14,614 bases of DNA from positions 1-14,614 of the forward strand of contig CBDUBU010000078.1 in NCBI GenBank assembly GCA_965365465.1, read 5' to 3'. The position numbers and the translations under genes were made by a program. Every line of letters begins with the position of its first letter. Positions within the stretch are counted from its first letter, which is position 1. Under the pieces are notes generated by a model. It searched no databases. It was not told the origin of the DNA and worked only from the letters and a program-made list of their open reading frames with translations. Shown here piece by piece: positions 1 through 7,395 of this stretch. This stretch comes from CBDUBU01 sp965365465 (GTDB taxonomy: Bacteria; Bacteroidota; Rhodothermia; Rhodothermales; DASSAV01).

Positions 1-1
1 T

Positions 2-397
2 ACGTTGGAGAGCCGGTATGGATGGGATGCGGAAAGCTGGCGCTGGGGCGACCATCACAAGATTGTTTTTCGGCATCTTACACGGAGCGAAGCGCTTCGT
101 CCGCTCTGGCGGGGACCAATGGAATATCCAGGTTTTACAGCCACACTTTCCCCTGCTGCTGGTCGCCTTACCACCCACAGCGCTAGCTGGCGTATGGTCG
201 TCGATTTTTCCACAACGCCCCCGACCGGATACGGCATCTATCCGGGAGGGGCGCAGGGAAACCCGTTCAGTCGGTTCTATGATCTTCATGTACCAGACTA
301 CGTCCATTTTCGGCATTACAGGTTGCATAAACCGGAATACCCATCCGATCTCCCGGACTCAGCCGTCAGTTCCCGCCTGTATCTGAACCCTGAATGA
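2..397 (+). CDS. Penicillin amidase (penicillin acylase) family hydrolase, C-terminal part only
   Basis: The gene runs in from the left edge; the first complete codon is at base 2 and the stop is TGA at 395-397, leaving 131 residues. They match the end of the penicillin amidase/acylase (Ntn-hydrolase) fold. A W-x-WG-x-xH segment comes near the start, then a GP...PGF stretch, an H-x-A-SWRMVVDFS strand, and the family's closing motif YPGGAQGNPFS followed by Y-D-x-H. Enzymes of this family hydrolyse side-chain amides of beta-lactams, acyl-homoserine lactones or similar amides. They are usually exported and self-cleaved into alpha and beta chains. The catalytic N-terminal serine of the beta chain would lie upstream, outside the window, so activity and substrate cannot be judged. 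The TTG at base 5 is an internal leucine codon, not a start. Family assignment is good; substrate is unknown. Confidence 0.8.
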   Translation, partial: TLESRYGWDAESWRWGDHHKIVFRHLTRSEALRPLWRGPMEYPGFTATLSPAAGRLTTHSASWRMVVDFSTTPPTGYGIYPGGAQGNPFSRFYDLHVPDYVHFRHYRLHKPEYPSDLPDSAVSSRLYLNPE

Positions 398-454
398 GTC
401 TGTTGGGGCGCCGGGTCGGGGCAGCTGCAACAAGAACACGTTCACGTTAGATCT

Positions 455-458
455 GGAG
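455..458 (+). promoter_or_regulatory. Ribosome binding site deciding the transporter start
   Basis: GGAG at 455-458 lies 8 nt before the ATG at 467. An in-frame GTG at 458 overlaps the same GGAG and could not use it, so the ATG is the better start. Confidence 0.6.
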
Positions 459-466
459 TGCTGCCT

Positions 467-1987
467 ATGGATAAGAAGCCTCATACGGAACAGCGCTTTT
501 CCACGCGCCTCGGCATGTTACTGAGCGTGCTTGGAATCGCCGTAGGTACGGGCAATATCTGGCGCTTTCCCCGTATCGCCGCTCAGAATGGAGGAGAGGA
601 GGGGGCCGGAGCCTTTCTGATAGCATGGGCCATCTTCTTGTTCGTCTGGAGTGTGCCGCTGATCATTGCCGAGTATGCGCTCGGTCGAAAGGGCAGGATG
701 GGGGTAGTAGGTACTTTTGCAAAGATCGCAGGCGAGAACTTCGGGTGGATGGGAGCCTTTGTAGGTATGGTTGCCACTGCCATCATGTTTTATTACTCAG
801 TAGTCACCGGCTGGTGTGTATTCTATTTCATCCTGACGGTGGCGAATCCGCTGCCTGATTCAATGGCTGGGGCAACCGCCTGGTGGGAAGGCTTCCAGCA
901 AAGCAGTTGGCCTGTCGTCTTCCACGCGCTGGCTATGTGCGCCGCTTCGCTGGCGGTGTGGAAAGGAGTAGCATCCATAGAGCGCGTAAATAAGGTGCTG
1001 ATCCCTGCCCTGCTCGTGATTATTGTTGTGGCGGTAGTGCGAGCAGTTTCTTTGCCGGGTTCATCCGAAGGGATGCGTTTTTTATTTACGCCGCAGTGGA
1101 ATCTTCTGGCGCGCCCTCAATTATGGTTGGAGGCGCTCACACAGAATGCATGGGATACCGGCGCAGGGTGGGGACTTATCCTGACCTACGGAGCCTATAT
1201 GCAGCAGAAACACGGCGTGGTGCAAAATGCATTCATCACCGGCATCAGCAACAACGTCGTATCCCTGCTCGCGGCCGTCATAATCTTCGGGACGGTCTTT
1301 GCCCTTCTCGGCAGTCAGATGTCGCGTCCCGAAGTGCTCGCCGTAATGAAGGACAGCGGCCCTGCTTCCACTGGACTTACCTTTATCTGGATGCCGCAGT
1401 TATTCGCACGGATGCCGTTCGGGAAGCTTTTCGCTATTCTTTTCTTTCTGGGACTTTCGTTCGCTGCGTTCAGTTCGCTCATTTCCATGGTTGAGCTTGC
1501 CACGAGGGCTGCTATCGATCTGGGGTTCAGGCGGTCTCAGGCGGTGGCAATGGTTGGAATCTTCAGTTTTGTGCTGGGCATCCCCTCGGCGGTGAACCTC
1601 ACGGTATTGAGCAACCAGGATTTCGTGTGGGGCGTAGCCCTTATGATTTCAGGCGCGTTCATTGCTTATGCCGTCATTCGGTATGGAACCCACCGTTTTC
1701 GCACAGAAGTTATAGATAGGGGAACAGGGGATTGGCGCGCCGGGCGGGGTTGGAGTTTCCTCATCGGCGTTCTTGTCCCCATTGAGGCAGTGGTGCTGTT
1801 GGGCTGGTGGTTGTACCAGTCTGCCGCTGTCTATGCGCCTGATACCTGGTATGACCCACGCGACCCGTACAGCGTTATGACTTGCCTGGCGCAGTGGGGC
1901 GTTTTGCTGGTCGTTTTCCTTCTGCTGAACCGGCGCATCGTCCACAGGACCCTGCAAACAGATACGCTCTTTCAGAAGTACAAGTAG
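467..1987 (+). CDS. Sodium-dependent NSS/SNF family transporter, 12 TM
   Basis: A 506-residue inner-membrane symporter of the neurotransmitter:sodium symporter family (LeuT fold), expected to import an amino acid or related amine with Na+. Twelve hydrophobic segments can be seen. TM1 carries the family signature AVGTGNIWRFP (A25-P35), including the Na1 ligand Asn30 and the gate Arg33 (equivalents of LeuT N27 and R30). TM8 has two serines in an AAFSS stretch that align with the LeuT Na2 ligands T354/S355. TM6 reads QNAWDTGAGWG (Q226-G236) in place of the usual Q-x-F-F-[ST]-L-[SG]-x-G-x-G, putting Asp230 where LeuT has Thr254. TM7 has Asn262 and Ser266 at the LeuT N286/E290 positions, as in chloride-dependent animal transporters. 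The start at ATG 467 is chosen from the GGAG 8 nt upstream. It lies 69 nt after the amidase gene on the same strand and could be co-transcribed with it. Substrate is not predictable. Confidence 0.93.
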   Translation: MDKKPHTEQRFSTRLGMLLSVLGIAVGTGNIWRFPRIAAQNGGEEGAGAFLIAWAIFLFVWSVPLIIAEYALGRKGRMGVVGTFAKIAGENFGWMGAFVGMVATAIMFYYSVVTGWCVFYFILTVANPLPDSMAGATAWWEGFQQSSWPVVFHALAMCAASLAVWKGVASIERVNKVLIPALLVIIVVAVVRAVSLPGSSEGMRFLFTPQWNLLARPQLWLEALTQNAWDTGAGWGLILTYGAYMQQKHGVVQNAFITGISNNVVSLLAAVIIFGTVFALLGSQMSRPEVLAVMKDSGPASTGLTFIWMPQLFARMPFGKLFAILFFLGLSFAAFSSLISMVELATRAAIDLGFRRSQAVAMVGIFSFVLGIPSAVNLTVLSNQDFVWGVALMISGAFIAYAVIRYGTHRFRTEVIDRGTGDWRAGRGWSFLIGVLVPIEAVVLLGWWLYQSAAVYAPDTWYDPRDPYSVMTCLAQWGVLLVVFLLLNRRIVHRTLQTDTLFQKYK

Positions 1988-2024
1988 AAAGATTGCCGCT
2001 TGTTAAATGCTATGAAGGGGAAGG

Positions 2025-2044
2025 AGTTCTGCCTGGCAAGAACT
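2025..2044 (+). terminator. Possible weak terminator hairpin after the transporter gene
   Basis: AGTTCTGC (2025-2032) can pair with GC-A-AGAACT (2036-2044) around a 3-nt loop and one bulged A. It starts 38 nt after the transporter stop codon. Only two or three T follow, so a function as an intrinsic terminator is doubtful. Confidence 0.3.
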
Positions 2045-2080
2045 TTGCTCTGAAATAGGAATGTTGTTTGTCGTGCAGAA

Positions 2081-2097
2081 ATGCTCAAAATGAGCAT
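2081..2097. repeat. Perfect inverted repeat upstream of the redoxin gene (possible operator)
   Basis: ATGCTCA (2081-2087) and TGAGCAT (2091-2097) form a 7+7 bp perfect dyad around AAA. It lies 103 nt before the redoxin ATG, in a 212-nt gene-free stretch. There is no T-run after it, so it reads more like an operator or mRNA hairpin than a terminator. The rest of 1988-2199 shows nothing I can name. Confidence 0.4.
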
Positions 2098-2199
2098 CTG
2101 GAGTGAGCAGCGACCAGGAAAATGCACAGATGGGCCACGTAAAAACAGTCTGCGCAGAAAAGCGTTCAACTTTTTTGAAGCACACAACAGGTGAAATAC

Positions 2200-2838
2200 A
2201 TGAATGCAAGAATATATAACCGGTTGAGAAAGAGCCTGCACGTGTCTGTTCTAGTCTTGCTGGCCGCATCTATCGTGAGTACGGCCTCGGCGCAGGACGA
2301 GGGTCTGCCTCTTGGTTCGAAATTTTCGATGTCAGGTCGGGCCTTTCAGGATGCAAGCGGAAACTCGATGCGTCTGGGTGATGCCAGAGGGGATAAAGGC
2401 ACCGTCGTGATTTTCTGGAGCAACAATTGCCCCTGGGTGTCGAAATATGAGGAAAGGTTGTTATCTCTGGTATCGGAGTATAAGGCACAGGGACTAGGCT
2501 TTGTTCTGGTGAACGCGAATGATCCGGTTGCCTTTCCGGAGGAGTCGGCACAGGCGAGCGCGAAGCATGGATATGGCATTCCCTACCTGATGGATAATGG
2601 TTCTGAGCTGGCAAGAGCCTTTGGCGCTTCGCGCACCCCGCACGTGTTCATTCTGGATTCTGGTGATGCGCTCGTTTATACAGGCGCCATCGATGACAGC
2701 CCCGGAGATCCGGGCAACGTCAAAAAGTTGTTTCTGAAAGATGCGCTCGATGCGGTTGTCGGCGGCGCCGCTGTTTCTGTGCCAGAAACAAAGTCCTTTG
2801 GGTGTATGATAAAGTTTCAGGGCGCCGGCGGCTCGTGA
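2200..2838 (+). CDS. Exported thioredoxin-fold (redoxin/AhpC-TSA-like) protein
   Basis: A 212-residue protein with a Sec signal peptide: basic N-region R4-K11, hydrophobic core about 15-26, probable cleavage after A29-S30-A31. The mature part is a thioredoxin/redoxin fold. It has strand VVIFW, active-site region N-N-C77-P-W, the segment FVLVNAND, and the cis-proline loop TPHVFILD. The pattern CP-x-V-x-x-YE, then AIDD, then a PETK-x-x-GC-x-IK tail is that of a family of thioredoxin-like proteins known from Bacteroidota and planctomycetes. The CxxC second cysteine is absent (CPWV). The only other cysteine is C202 near the C-terminus, so the chemistry is either 1-Cys or a C77-C202 pair. It is probably a periplasmic thiol reductase or peroxidase; electron donor and target are unknown. 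ATG 2200 is preferred to GTG 2191 because AGGTGA sits just before it. The 3' end converges on the large kinase gene, with 134 nt between stops and no clear terminator. Confidence 0.85.
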   Translation: MNARIYNRLRKSLHVSVLVLLAASIVSTASAQDEGLPLGSKFSMSGRAFQDASGNSMRLGDARGDKGTVVIFWSNNCPWVSKYEERLLSLVSEYKAQGLGFVLVNANDPVAFPEESAQASAKHGYGIPYLMDNGSELARAFGASRTPHVFILDSGDALVYTGAIDDSPGDPGNVKKLFLKDALDAVVGGAAVSVPETKSFGCMIKFQGAGGS

Positions 2839-2972
2839 GCGCAACGTGAATATTAATGAGGTGCAGCGCGGAGAAGCGTTTGATATCTTGAGGGGGTATC
2901 GCAGGCTGGTTGCGCGGCTGCAATTTTCTTCTGGAGTCGAAGCCGGGCTTGAACTGAATCAGCAGGCCCATA

Positions 2973-5078
2973 TCAGCGCGTGGCGATGCCAGTGTCTCCT
3001 GCAATGCGGGCCAGGTATACACTCCCCTGCGCGATGACTACTTCCCGGCCTCTCACTTCTTCTCGACCGATAGGTTCGGCGCGGATAGCAACAGATTTCC
3101 CATCAACGGTTTCAACCGAGCGAAGGGAGATGCGTAATTCTCCTTTGAGGAAAGCGCCTGCCTTCCGTATGGCTGTTATCTCTCCGCGTAAGGCCGCGTC
3201 TTTTTTGATTACGGTGATACTGCCCACCTTGACGGGTTCCGCTGCAACAAAGGCGACCAGATCTCCAACTCGGTAGTTGTCCGCAGAACTTACAGACCGG
3301 GTAAGGCGTGCCCTTACCTCCGTTCCATTGGCAAGTTGTACGACGCGGCGGTTAGGAGGACGCTGTTCAACGCCGTGTGACTGGTTTTCTTGCTCTGTGC
3401 CGGAATGGCCTGCCCCGGATGCAGCCAGTGATAGCTTGCTGCGAAGGCTTTCAGCTAGCGGTCCTGCTGCCGTGGGGTGGAGCTCGGAAATCGCAATTGC
3501 CTTTTTGTAGTTTTCGACTGCTCTGGAATAATCGCCTTTCTGCACCTGAGTGTCTGCCCATGCTGCGTAGCGCAGCATAATGCTCCGAATCAGTTGCAAT
3601 GCCTCCTGATTTTCTGGTTGAAGCATCAGAATGCGCCCGCAGTATTCAAGCGCATTGTTTCCAGCAGGCGTAGAAAGGCGGCCTTCCTTAAAATGTTCGG
3701 TCGCTTTCAGCATAAGGTTCAGTATCGTCGCCCGCTCTGATGCATTCCGGGTGGTGGGCTGCAACGGTAAATTGCCCCTTTCAGGTGGAATTGGGAGAGG
3801 AGCAACCTGCCTTAATGGTTCGCTGTTTGCCTCGCGGGGGTGGCTGTTCGTTGTTTCTCCTTCTTGAGGCCCGGTAGAGGATGCAACTGGTTCATGCGTT
3901 AGATCATCGGACGGGGTGGTTTTCGAGGGAATTAGCAAAGCGATGGGCAGCCCCACAAGAACCACGAGCATGACCAGCAGCCCGGCATAGTGTTTCGCGT
4001 TGCGTGACGAAAGACGAAAACCATTGGGGAAGTACCTCCGGATTCGGTCCTGCATCGCCGATGGGAGCGGTTCCTTGGTGGCAGAGGCGAGTGCAGGATT
4101 CGCAATGCGCGTGCCGGGTATATTCGGCGCCTGGAGCGCAGTTGCTATCCGTGTTTCCTTGTCGGATACCTCTTTACCTTGCTCCGGCGCCCCCATGTGT
4201 GTTTCTTTGGGATCAGCGCTTCTCTTGACAGCGCGTTTGGGACGCGCGTTGTGCGTATAGACTGGAAGCAAAATGGTCTCCTGAAGTGCATCTCGGAAGT
4301 CGGCAGCGGTAGGGAATCTTGCATCCGGCTTTTTTTCGAGCGCCTGCATGATTGCTTGCTCTATTGCCTTCGGGATGCCGGGTATGAGCTTTCGAGGAGG
4401 CGTAGGCGCATCCTCGACCTGAGCGCGCATCAACGCGAAGTCGCTTTCGCGCTGAAAAGGCGCCCTGCCTGTTAGCATCTCATAGAGCAGAACGCCGAGT
4501 GCGTAAATATCTGCACGGGTATCTACGTCCTGTCCGAGAATCTGCTCGGGAGCCATGTATTCTATGGTGCCTACCAGGTTGCCCGTCTGAGTCATTCTTG
4601 CGGCGCCCAGCGCACGCGCAATCCCGAAGTCCATCACCTTGATGACATTGGCCTCCGTGAGCATGATATTCGCCGGTTTGAGGTCCCGGTGAACGATGCC
4701 CAGGCGGTAGGCGTGCTGGATTCCGTCCAGAGCCTGGCATAAGTGCGAAACCGCTGTAGCTGGTTCCATCGGCCCGGAACGCTGGATGATTCGGTCGAGT
4801 GTTTCTCCTCGCACGAACTCCATAATCATAAAGAAGTCTTCACCCTCGCGTAAGAAGCTGTAGAGGGTAGCAATGTTGGGATGATTGAGCCGGGCAAGGG
4901 TAACTGCTTCCGTGCGAAAACGCGCTACGACATGCGGCTGATGGGCCAATTCCGGGCGAAGCACCTTGATGGCTACTTCGCGTTCCAGCATGAGGTCAAT
5001 GCCTTTGTATACGGCTCCCATGCCCCCCTCGCCGATTTTCTCAAGAACCCGGTAACTGCCGACTACGTGACCGATCAT
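2973..5078 (-). CDS. Large transmembrane Ser/Thr protein kinase with TPR-like and C-terminal beta-rich domains
   Basis: A 701-residue Hanks-type kinase. Catalytic features: glycine loop IGEGGMGAVYKG (15-26), Lys38 in VAIKVL, helix-C Glu57, HRDLKPAN (130-137, catalytic Asp132), DFG at 150-152, and GTIEYMAPE (170-178). All invariant residues are present, so it should be active. The kinase domain ends near residue 270. A Pro/Thr/Lys-rich linker leads to one membrane segment at about 365-384. The outside part has a disordered stretch, two TPR-like helical repeats at about 455-545, and a beta-rich domain at about 575-695 that starts LANGTEVRARLTRSV and contains a VGDLVAF turn. That end domain resembles a class of uncharacterised domains (GT-x-L...VGD-x-V) seen in several phyla, but I cannot name it. 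The start ATG overlaps the phosphatase stop as ATGA, so translation is likely coupled to the phosphatase. It is the last gene of the signalling cluster. Ligand and substrates are unknown. Confidence 0.92.
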   Translation of the reverse strand: MIGHVVGSYRVLEKIGEGGMGAVYKGIDLMLEREVAIKVLRPELAHQPHVVARFRTEAVTLARLNHPNIATLYSFLREGEDFFMIMEFVRGETLDRIIQRSGPMEPATAVSHLCQALDGIQHAYRLGIVHRDLKPANIMLTEANVIKVMDFGIARALGAARMTQTGNLVGTIEYMAPEQILGQDVDTRADIYALGVLLYEMLTGRAPFQRESDFALMRAQVEDAPTPPRKLIPGIPKAIEQAIMQALEKKPDARFPTAADFRDALQETILLPVYTHNARPKRAVKRSADPKETHMGAPEQGKEVSDKETRIATALQAPNIPGTRIANPALASATKEPLPSAMQDRIRRYFPNGFRLSSRNAKHYAGLLVMLVVLVGLPIALLIPSKTTPSDDLTHEPVASSTGPQEGETTNSHPREANSEPLRQVAPLPIPPERGNLPLQPTTRNASERATILNLMLKATEHFKEGRLSTPAGNNALEYCGRILMLQPENQEALQLIRSIMLRYAAWADTQVQKGDYSRAVENYKKAIAISELHPTAAGPLAESLRSKLSLAASGAGHSGTEQENQSHGVEQRPPNRRVVQLANGTEVRARLTRSVSSADNYRVGDLVAFVAAEPVKVGSITVIKKDAALRGEITAIRKAGAFLKGELRISLRSVETVDGKSVAIRAEPIGREEVRGREVVIAQGSVYLARIAGDTGIATR

Positions 5079-5968
5079 GGGAATACCTCTACTTCTCGTG
5101 TGCTTCGTTCCGGGCGTGCATCCAGTGGGAGGGATGGCGCGAGCCGGATCAATCCTACGGTGATATTGTCATATCCTCCACGCTCTTTCGCAAGGGCAAT
5201 AAGACGTTTACCTGCCGTGTCGAGGTCTTGATCGGCGACGATGGAAGCAATCTCCAGGTCCTCGACCAGATCGTAAAGTCCATCCGAGCAGAGTACAAAG
5301 GTGTCTCCATCAAGAAGGGGAACCGGCCCGTTCCAGGTTGCTACTTCTATACGGGGCTGCAATCCGAGCGCACGAGTAATGACATTGCGAGACTCATGGC
5401 GGCGTGCTTCCTCCATGTCGATCATGCCCTGACGGACCATCTCCATGACCAGGGAGTGGTCCTCCGACATGGGTCGCAGCAATCCGTCCCGCAGGAGATA
5501 CAGCCTGCTGTCTCCGACATGGGTGGAAAAGGCTTCGCGTCCGCGGATTACCAGCGCGGTACATGTTGTGCCCATGCCGCCTAGCTGCTTTTCCTGCTGC
5601 GACGCGGCGTAAATAGCTTGATTAGCCGCAGCAAAAGCCGCCTCCAGGTCGGAATGCGGATTGCCCTTCCCTTCGTAATAGACCCGGCTGATCGTGTCAA
5701 CGGCAATGCCGCTCGCTATCTCGCCTGCAGCGTGCCCCCCCATTCCGTCCGCGATCAGCGCAAGCAGCCCCTTCTGCTGGAGCGTGTGCGACGCGCCCGG
5801 ACGGACAAACCGCCCGCAGTCCTCGTTAACGTCGCGGTGGCATCCTACGTCTGTCTGGACGCTTACTTCGAGAACAGGATCAGCTTCACGATCTTCGCTC
5901 CCGCTGCAAGCCGCTGACCGGTGGTTCTGCGCAGACTGCTTTTTTCCCAACTTCCACCAGGAAAACAT
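5075..5968 (-). CDS. PP2C-type (PPM) Ser/Thr protein phosphatase
   Basis: A soluble 297-residue metal-dependent phosphatase with the full PP2C motif set. In order: GCHRDVNED (metal ligand Asp50), ADGMGGH (Asp74), GGMGTT, HVGDSRLYLL (Asp153), SEDHS, NVITRALG, LCSDGL (Asp229), and GGYDNIT (Asp267). It should dephosphorylate phospho-Ser/Thr with two Mn or Mg ions in the cytoplasm. There is no membrane segment. About 30 N-terminal residues before the fold look unstructured. An in-frame GTG at 5977 would add three residues; ATG 5968 is slightly preferred because of a GGA just before it, but the choice is uncertain. The gene starts 38 nt after the PEGA-kinase stop and ends overlapping the large-kinase start by ATGA. 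Its natural substrates are therefore likely the two flanking kinases and their targets, as for PrpC/Stp phosphatases paired with PknB/PrkC-type kinases in other bacteria. Confidence 0.94.
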   Translation of the reverse strand: MFSWWKLGKKQSAQNHRSAACSGSEDREADPVLEVSVQTDVGCHRDVNEDCGRFVRPGASHTLQQKGLLALIADGMGGHAAGEIASGIAVDTISRVYYEGKGNPHSDLEAAFAAANQAIYAASQQEKQLGGMGTTCTALVIRGREAFSTHVGDSRLYLLRDGLLRPMSEDHSLVMEMVRQGMIDMEEARRHESRNVITRALGLQPRIEVATWNGPVPLLDGDTFVLCSDGLYDLVEDLEIASIVADQDLDTAGKRLIALAKERGGYDNITVGLIRLAPSLPLDARPERSTREVEVFP

Positions 5969-6006
5969 AGGATCCACAAGTTTTAAGAGTGAGAGGATCG
6001 CCCGTA

Positions 6007-7281
6007 TTATCGTTGCCGCTCAAGGGTCTCTGTGAACGTGGATTGCGTAGGTGTGACATCAAATCTGAGCGCCTTATTGTGGTAGCCGTCCCTCCGAAGC
6101 TCCAGTTCTACTGTTTCTCCCACACGCGCCTGGAGGCGGAAAGGCGTTCTGTTTACAAACTCCCCGTTACGGAAAACTTCAGCCTGACCTCCTACTGCAT
6201 CAATGACAATTGTTTGCACACTCCCGGAGGGCGCTTCAAGAGAACCAGATGCTTCCTGCTTTCCGGAAGAATCTCCATTCCCGGAGCCTGGAGCGAAGCG
6301 CAAAACCGCCATGAAGCTCAGGGCGATAAGCGCAATGACGCCCATTACTGTCAGAACCGGGCCTCTTGCATTCCTTACGGTTTGGCCTGCTGCGTTCGAT
6401 AACCGTCGGAGCCGGGACGGTTTCCATGCCGAAGGAGAGGGTGCAGGAACGGATCGGCGTTCGCCGAGCACGTGGTCTGTCTCAGCAATCAACGCTGCCG
6501 CAGAGGCGTAGCGGTCGGAGGGATGCCGCTGAAGGCACCCTGAAATTATCTTTTTTACCTCCAGTGGAATTCCGGGATGCAGAGAGCCGGGATCAGGATA
6601 TTCAGCGGCGTCAACCTTTCTGTAGAGTTCCATGATGGATGGCGCTTCAAAAGGAACGCAGCCGGTCGCCATTTCATAAAGCAGCACGCCCATTGCCCAT
6701 ATATCGGAACGTGCGTCGGCTGTCCGGCCTCTCAGTTGCTCGGGGGAAAGGTATTCCGGTGTTCCTACCACAGCCCCGGCTGCCGTAAGGCCCGGCGTTC
6801 GCTGTGCCTTCGCAATTCCGAAGTCAAGCAGTTTGACGCCGTTCGGGCTGATCTTGATGTTGTGCGGCTTGAGATCCCGGTGAATGATTCCCTGCCGGTG
6901 GATGTAGTCGAGCGCTCCGGCAACGGCGCGAAAGATGCAAAGTGCGTCCTGAACCCCGAGGCGTCCGGCCTGGCGAATGCGCTGGTCCAGGCTCTGCCCG
7001 TCCACATACTCCATGATGATGCAAAGGCGTCCTGAATGCTCCACGAAGTCGTATAAGGTGACGATGTTCTCATGACGAAGGCTTGCCTGAATGCGGGCTT
7101 CATTCAGAAACCGTTCCGTGTATTCCGAACCGTTCAACCGCTCTGTCAGCACTTTGATAGCCACAGTGCGACCAAGCCTGGGATGAACCGCACGGTAAAC
7201 CTCACCCATGCCCCCGGCGCCGAGAAACCCATTCAACTGGTATTCTCCTATCGTGGTATGAAGGAAAGCAGGTGTGCTCAT
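6007..7281 (-). CDS. Transmembrane Ser/Thr protein kinase with C-terminal PEGA domain
   Basis: A 424-residue Hanks-type kinase with an intact catalytic core. It has the glycine loop LGAGGMGEVYRA (20-31), Lys43 in VAIKVL, helix-C Glu61, HRDLKPHN (134-141, Asp136), DFG 153-155, and GTPEYLSPE (173-181; SPE in place of the usual APE). After a short basic linker there is a single membrane segment at about 302-324 (GPVLTVMGVIALIALSFMAV). A Gly/Ser-rich spacer follows, then a C-terminal PEGA-type beta domain (about 355-420: AEVFRNGEFVNRTPFRL..., then V-x-LELRRDGY). PEGA domains are extracytoplasmic surface or carbohydrate-binding-like modules commonly attached to bacterial kinases. It precedes the phosphatase by 38 nt and follows the FHA-protease gene by 114 nt that contain a hairpin. 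AGAAGG at 7284-7289 is a closely placed ribosome binding site for ATG 7281. The stimulus sensed by the PEGA domain is unknown. Confidence 0.93.
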   Translation of the reverse strand: MSTPAFLHTTIGEYQLNGFLGAGGMGEVYRAVHPRLGRTVAIKVLTERLNGSEYTERFLNEARIQASLRHENIVTLYDFVEHSGRLCIIMEYVDGQSLDQRIRQAGRLGVQDALCIFRAVAGALDYIHRQGIIHRDLKPHNIKISPNGVKLLDFGIAKAQRTPGLTAAGAVVGTPEYLSPEQLRGRTADARSDIWAMGVLLYEMATGCVPFEAPSIMELYRKVDAAEYPDPGSLHPGIPLEVKKIISGCLQRHPSDRYASAAALIAETDHVLGERRSVPAPSPSAWKPSRLRRLSNAAGQTVRNARGPVLTVMGVIALIALSFMAVLRFAPGSGNGDSSGKQEASGSLEAPSGSVQTIVIDAVGGQAEVFRNGEFVNRTPFRLQARVGETVELELRRDGYHNKALRFDVTPTQSTFTETLERQR

Positions 7282-7340
7282 AACCTTCTCTATGGGCTGC
7301 CGACGGCGACGATGCTCATCCCGTCTGTTGATTTCTGATT

Positions 7341-7375
7341 CGGGTTCACTTCCTGATCGTGCGGTAGTGAACCCG
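7341..7375. repeat. 10-bp inverted repeat between FHA-protease and PEGA-kinase genes
   Basis: CGGGTTCACT (7341-7350) and AGTGAACCCG (7366-7375) are exact reverse complements around a 15-nt loop. In the - strand transcript the hairpin begins 21 nt after the protease stop codon and ends 59 nt before the kinase start. No T-run follows on the - strand, so it is not a classical terminator. It could be an attenuator, an mRNA-stability element or an operator. Confidence 0.6.
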
Positions 7376-7395
7376 GTTATTCAGATAGCAAGGGT

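Noticed and set aside
398..454. Tandem ACGTT copies (CACGTTCACGTT) before the transporter as an operator
   Set aside because: The repeat is too short (two copies of six bases) to separate from chance.
2846..3037. A 63-codon + strand open frame after the redoxin gene
   Set aside because: No recognisable family, no clear ribosome binding site, and it overlaps the end of the large kinase. Also considered a remnant of a longer gene, without support.
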